Assembly (NCBI RefSeq): GCF_042433085.1
Contig: NZ_JBHLWA010000001.1
Span: 80,925 to 144,924, forward strand
Direction of reading: 5' to 3'
Length of the DNA stretch: 64,000 bases
DNA from: Gallibacterium melopsittaci
GTDB taxonomy: Bacteria > Pseudomonadota > Gammaproteobacteria > Enterobacterales > Pasteurellaceae
The translations under genes were made by a program, and so were the position numbers. The notes below the pieces were generated by a model. It had not been told where the DNA came from and did not search any database. It worked only from the letters and a program-made list of their open reading frames with translations. Of this stretch, positions 61,336 to 64,000 are shown piece by piece (the stretch's first letter is position 1; the number at the start of each line of letters is the position of its first letter).

Positions 61336-62433
61336 GTGATTTTAACTAAATATCTAATTAGAGAAGTATTAAAGAGCCAACTGGCTATTTTATTCATTTT
61401 ACTCATCATTTTTTTAGCCCAACAATTAGTTCGTGTTCTCGGTTCTGCCGTGAATGGTAATGTTCCAGTTGATGTCATTTTGCCCTTATTAGGATTGGGA
61501 ATGCCAACGATGGCACAGTTAATGTTGCCATTAAGTCTATTCTTAGCATTACTCTTAACTTTAGGGCGTTTATATAGTGAGAGTGAAATTACCGTAATGC
61601 AGGCATGTGGTATTGGTCCAAATGCGTTGATTAAAGTAGGGCTATTACTTTCTGTCATTACAGCAGGTATTGCAGCATATAACTCACTTTACCTGACACC
61701 TTGGGCGTTAAAAAAACAAGTAGAAGTTGTTGAAAATGCTAAAGCTAACCCGAGTGCTTCTGCCATTACACCAGGACAGTTTATTTCTTCCAGTAAAGGT
61801 GATTTTGTTTTATTTGTGGAGAAAGTTAAAGGTGAGGATCTCTCGGATATTTATTTATTTCAAACTAAGCAAATTGGTAAAGTTAAACCTTCTGTTGTGG
61901 TAGCAGAACAAGGAAAATTTACATCTGCAGCAGATGGAGGACAAATTCTATCACTTAAAAATGGCGAACGTTTTGAAGGGAGTGCAACCTTACCAGAGTT
62001 TCGTATTACCCATTTTACTGATTATTTAGCATTTCTTACATTTAACCAAGCACAAAGCGATGAATCTGACTTAGATATGCAGGATAGTTATACACTATTG
62101 GCAGACTCATCAGTGAAAGCAAAAGCAGAAATATTGTGGCGAATTACGCTATTTTTGGCTGTGCCGTTAATGATGTTAATTGCTATTCCTTTAAGTAAAG
62201 TGAATCCTCGTCAGGGAAGATTTGCCAAAATCTTACCAGCATTATTACTTTATTTAATTTATTTCTTATTACAAAGTTCATTAAAAACAGCTGGAATTAA
62301 TGGCAAATTAGCTGCGCATTATTGGATGATTGTTGTTAATGTTGCATTTTTAGGATTAGGAATAATGCTAAATCTACCATCTGTTAGATCGAAACTTGTG
62401 CAACCATTTAAACGTAAAGTAGCAAGAGGTTAG
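61336..62433 (+). CDS. lptF: LptF, LPS export permease subunit
   Basis: 365 aa, GTG start. Six membrane helices in two groups with a periplasmic beta-jellyroll (about 130-255). Forms LptB2FG, which extracts LPS from the inner membrane. LGRLYSESEITVMQACGIG is the coupling-helix region. Followed by lptG after one base. Confidence 0.95.
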   Translation: MILTKYLIREVLKSQLAILFILLIIFLAQQLVRVLGSAVNGNVPVDVILPLLGLGMPTMAQLMLPLSLFLALLLTLGRLYSESEITVMQACGIGPNALIKVGLLLSVITAGIAAYNSLYLTPWALKKQVEVVENAKANPSASAITPGQFISSSKGDFVLFVEKVKGEDLSDIYLFQTKQIGKVKPSVVVAEQGKFTSAADGGQILSLKNGERFEGSATLPEFRITHFTDYLAFLTFNQAQSDESDLDMQDSYTLLADSSVKAKAEILWRITLFLAVPLMMLIAIPLSKVNPRQGRFAKILPALLLYLIYFLLQSSLKTAGINGKLAAHYWMIVVNVAFLGLGIMLNLPSVRSKLVQPFKRKVARG

Positions 62434-62434
62434 T

Positions 62435-63505
62435 ATGTTTAATGCTTTAGATCGTTATATCGGTAAAACGATTTTGGCCACCATTTTTGTTACCTTATTC
62501 TTATTGGTTGGCTTATCTGCAATTATTAAATTTGTGGAGCAATTTCGAGCTATTGGAGAAGGGAATTATGATACGTTAAAGGCTATTGCTTATACCTTAT
62601 TAACAATTCCGAAAGATATAGAAACTTTTTTCCCAATGGCAGCATTACTTGGTGCATTGATTGGTTTAGGGTCATTAGCATCAAATAGTGAATTAGTCGT
62701 AATGCAAGCATCAGGATTTTCACGTTTTCAAATTGGGATGGCAGTGATGAAAACAGCGATTCCATTGATTGTATTGAATATGGCATTAGGTGAATGGGGG
62801 ATACCGCAAACCGAACAATTTGCCCGTGAGATGCGATATAAATCATTAACAGGTGGTTCGTTACTTTCAGTTAAAGGTTCAATTTGGGCAAAAGATGGGA
62901 ATAGTTTTGTTTATATTCAAAATGTACCAAAAGAGAATGAGTTGGAAGGCATCTATATTTATCAATTTGATCAAGAACGTAATTTAAAGAAACTTAGTCA
63001 AGCTAATCGAGCCGTATATAAAAATAATGAGTGGCATTTTAATCAACTATCTGAATCTATTTTAGATGAAGATAAGGTTACTAATAAAAACTATTTAAAC
63101 CTGCCATGGAAGACAAGCATTACGCCAGATAAGTTAGGAATAGTGTCCTTACGACCGAGTATGTTATCTATTAGTGGTTTATCGGAGTATATTCAATTTC
63201 TAAAAAATACAGGGCAGGATACAAAAACGTTTGAATTAACATATTGGCGTAAAATCTTACAACCAATTTCAATTAGTGTGATGATGCTATTAGCGTTATC
63301 TTTTATTTTTGGCCCATTACGCAGTGTAACGCCAGGCGTACGTGTTGTGACAGGGATCTGTTGTGGTTTTACTTTTTATGTATTAGATGAGGTTTTTGGT
63401 CCATTAAGTCTTGTTTATAATATTCCACCAATTATTGGCGCGTTAGCACCAAGTGTCTTTTTTGCAGTGATTATTTGGTGGTTGATGGTACATAAACGTC
63501 ATTAA
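62435..63505 (+). CDS. lptG: LptG, LPS export permease subunit
   Basis: 356 aa, partner of LptF. DRYIGKTILATIFVTLFLLV at the N-terminus and LGSLASNSELVVMQASGFS (coupling helix) are conserved, with a periplasmic domain in the middle. ATG 2 bp after lptF. Confidence 0.95.
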   Translation: MFNALDRYIGKTILATIFVTLFLLVGLSAIIKFVEQFRAIGEGNYDTLKAIAYTLLTIPKDIETFFPMAALLGALIGLGSLASNSELVVMQASGFSRFQIGMAVMKTAIPLIVLNMALGEWGIPQTEQFAREMRYKSLTGGSLLSVKGSIWAKDGNSFVYIQNVPKENELEGIYIYQFDQERNLKKLSQANRAVYKNNEWHFNQLSESILDEDKVTNKNYLNLPWKTSITPDKLGIVSLRPSMLSISGLSEYIQFLKNTGQDTKTFELTYWRKILQPISISVMMLLALSFIFGPLRSVTPGVRVVTGICCGFTFYVLDEVFGPLSLVYNIPPIIGALAPSVFFAVIIWWLMVHKRH

Positions 63506-63524
63506 AATTCAGTATTGCTATAAT

Positions 63525-63560
63525 AAAAAACTTCATCTTTTTTACGAGATGAAGTTTTTT
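63525..63560 (+). terminator. terminator after lptG
   Basis: AAAAAACTTCATCT (63525-63538) pairs with AGATGAAGTTTTTT (63547-63560). It ends five bases before array 3. Confidence 0.85.
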
Positions 63561-63565
63561 ATTAA

Positions 63566-63902
63566 TTTTTAAGTTGCTGCCTATGCGGCAGGCAGGGAAC
63601 AAAATATGCCAATAATTGTCTTTTTCTTCATCATTTCTAAGCTGCCTATGCGGCAGGGAACGTTACCTGTTAGTCGTAGATGTCCAATAATCCTTTCTAA
63701 GCTGCCTATGCGGCAGTAATGAACAAGAACCAGAAGAAAAGGAAATCCCTATTTTTCTAAGCTGCCTATGCGGCAGTAATGCAAGATATTACTCTAAAAC
63801 TAAATTTGTAGTATTTCTAAGCTGCCTATGCGGCAGTGAACAAACAATTCGGTGAAATGCCTGAATCGGACATCTTTCTAAGCTGCCTATGCGGCAGGGA
63901 AC
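63566..63902 (-). CRISPR. type I-F CRISPR array 3 (6 repeats, 5 spacers, possibly cut at the right)
   Basis: Repeats at about 63566 (expanded: an extra GGCAG is duplicated and a TG inserted), 63634, 63694, 63754, 63814 and 63875. Spacers are 33, 32, 32, 32 and 33 nt. On the minus strand the repeat starts vary: GTTCCCTG, GTTCCCTG, CATTACTG, CATTACTG, GTTCACTG, GTTCCCTG. Transcribed leftward. The sequence after the last repeat is exactly 32 nt long before a different element begins. Confidence 0.95.
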
Positions 63903-63934
63903 ATTTTGTATTCAATGACGTGATTACTTTCTTA

Positions 63935-64000
63935 TGGCATAGTAGACAAAATTGTTGCTGATGTGTCAAAAACTATGCCAAGTGGACAAAATTGTGGCTA
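63935..64000. mobile_element. possible insertion-sequence end at the window edge
   Basis: TGGCATAGTAGACAAAATTG starts here. AGTAGACAAAATTGT and AGTGGACAAAATTGT are direct copies 50 bp apart, and GGCATAG / CTATGCC are inverted. It looks like a transposon terminus with internal transposase sites, but no coding part is in the window. Confidence 0.35.

Overview
The window is AT-rich Pasteurellaceae chromosome (gammaproteobacteria, the Haemophilus/Mannheimia/Gallibacterium group; genus not resolved). The call rests on the gene content and orders (trxB-cydDC, rnhA divergent from dnaQ, short exbB-exbD-tonB, pepA divergent from lptFG), an HP1/P2-like prophage, a type I-F CRISPR system with the repeat family usual in this group, and one intact Haemophilus-type uptake word (AAAGTGCGGT at 47031).

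Layout. 1-11.5 kb is core chromosome: cnoX, trxB, cydD, cydC, two related small membrane proteins inside a tandem duplication, betT, rnhA, dnaQ, trhP. 11567-44771 is a complete P2-like prophage bounded by 24-bp direct repeats (attL/attR). The attachment site is not a tRNA; it lies in a short putative small-RNA gene whose promoter is on the host side and whose 3' terminator half is re-supplied by the phage. The phage has an SOS-box-preceded integrase, a leftward early/replication operon, a cI/cro switch, a rightward lysogenic-conversion group (secreted proteins, two tiny related ORFs, a SLATT-like 2TM protein), and late operons (D-U-E-FII-FI; H-I-J-W-V; T; S-R-lysis-X-L-M-N-O; P-Q). Palindromic late-activator boxes precede them.

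Within the tail-fibre locus, 26533-29147, lies a shufflon: a tyrosine recombinase sits beside 11 alternative C-terminal tips for the tail fibre (one expressed, ten silent). Each begins at the same 10-bp word CCAAGGGGGA (one is a variant) in the same codon frame. Inversion between opposite-facing copies would swap the receptor-binding tip. The recombinase shares a late-type activator box with the sheath operon, so switching is plausibly tied to lytic growth.

44.9-54.8 kb is a rearranged type I-F CRISPR-Cas locus. cas1 is broken by a large internal deletion, cas2-3 is intact, and csy1-csy2-csy3-csy4 run in the opposite direction. Two short arrays flank a HigBA-type toxin-antitoxin pair. Upstream of and divergent from csy1 is a degenerate two-repeat mini-CRISPR with its own promoter and terminator. 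Both hairpins keep 5-bp stems by compensatory changes, the 8-nt crRNA handle is intact, and the 18-nt spacer matches 11 nt (with a CC PAM) in the csy1 promoter. This looks like a crRNA-like autorepressor of the csy operon (CreR type), here in a type I-F system. The rest is core chromosome: a Fur-box-preceded TonB-dependent receptor, exbB-exbD-tonB, plsY, folB, pepA, lptF, lptG, and a third type I-F array at the right edge.
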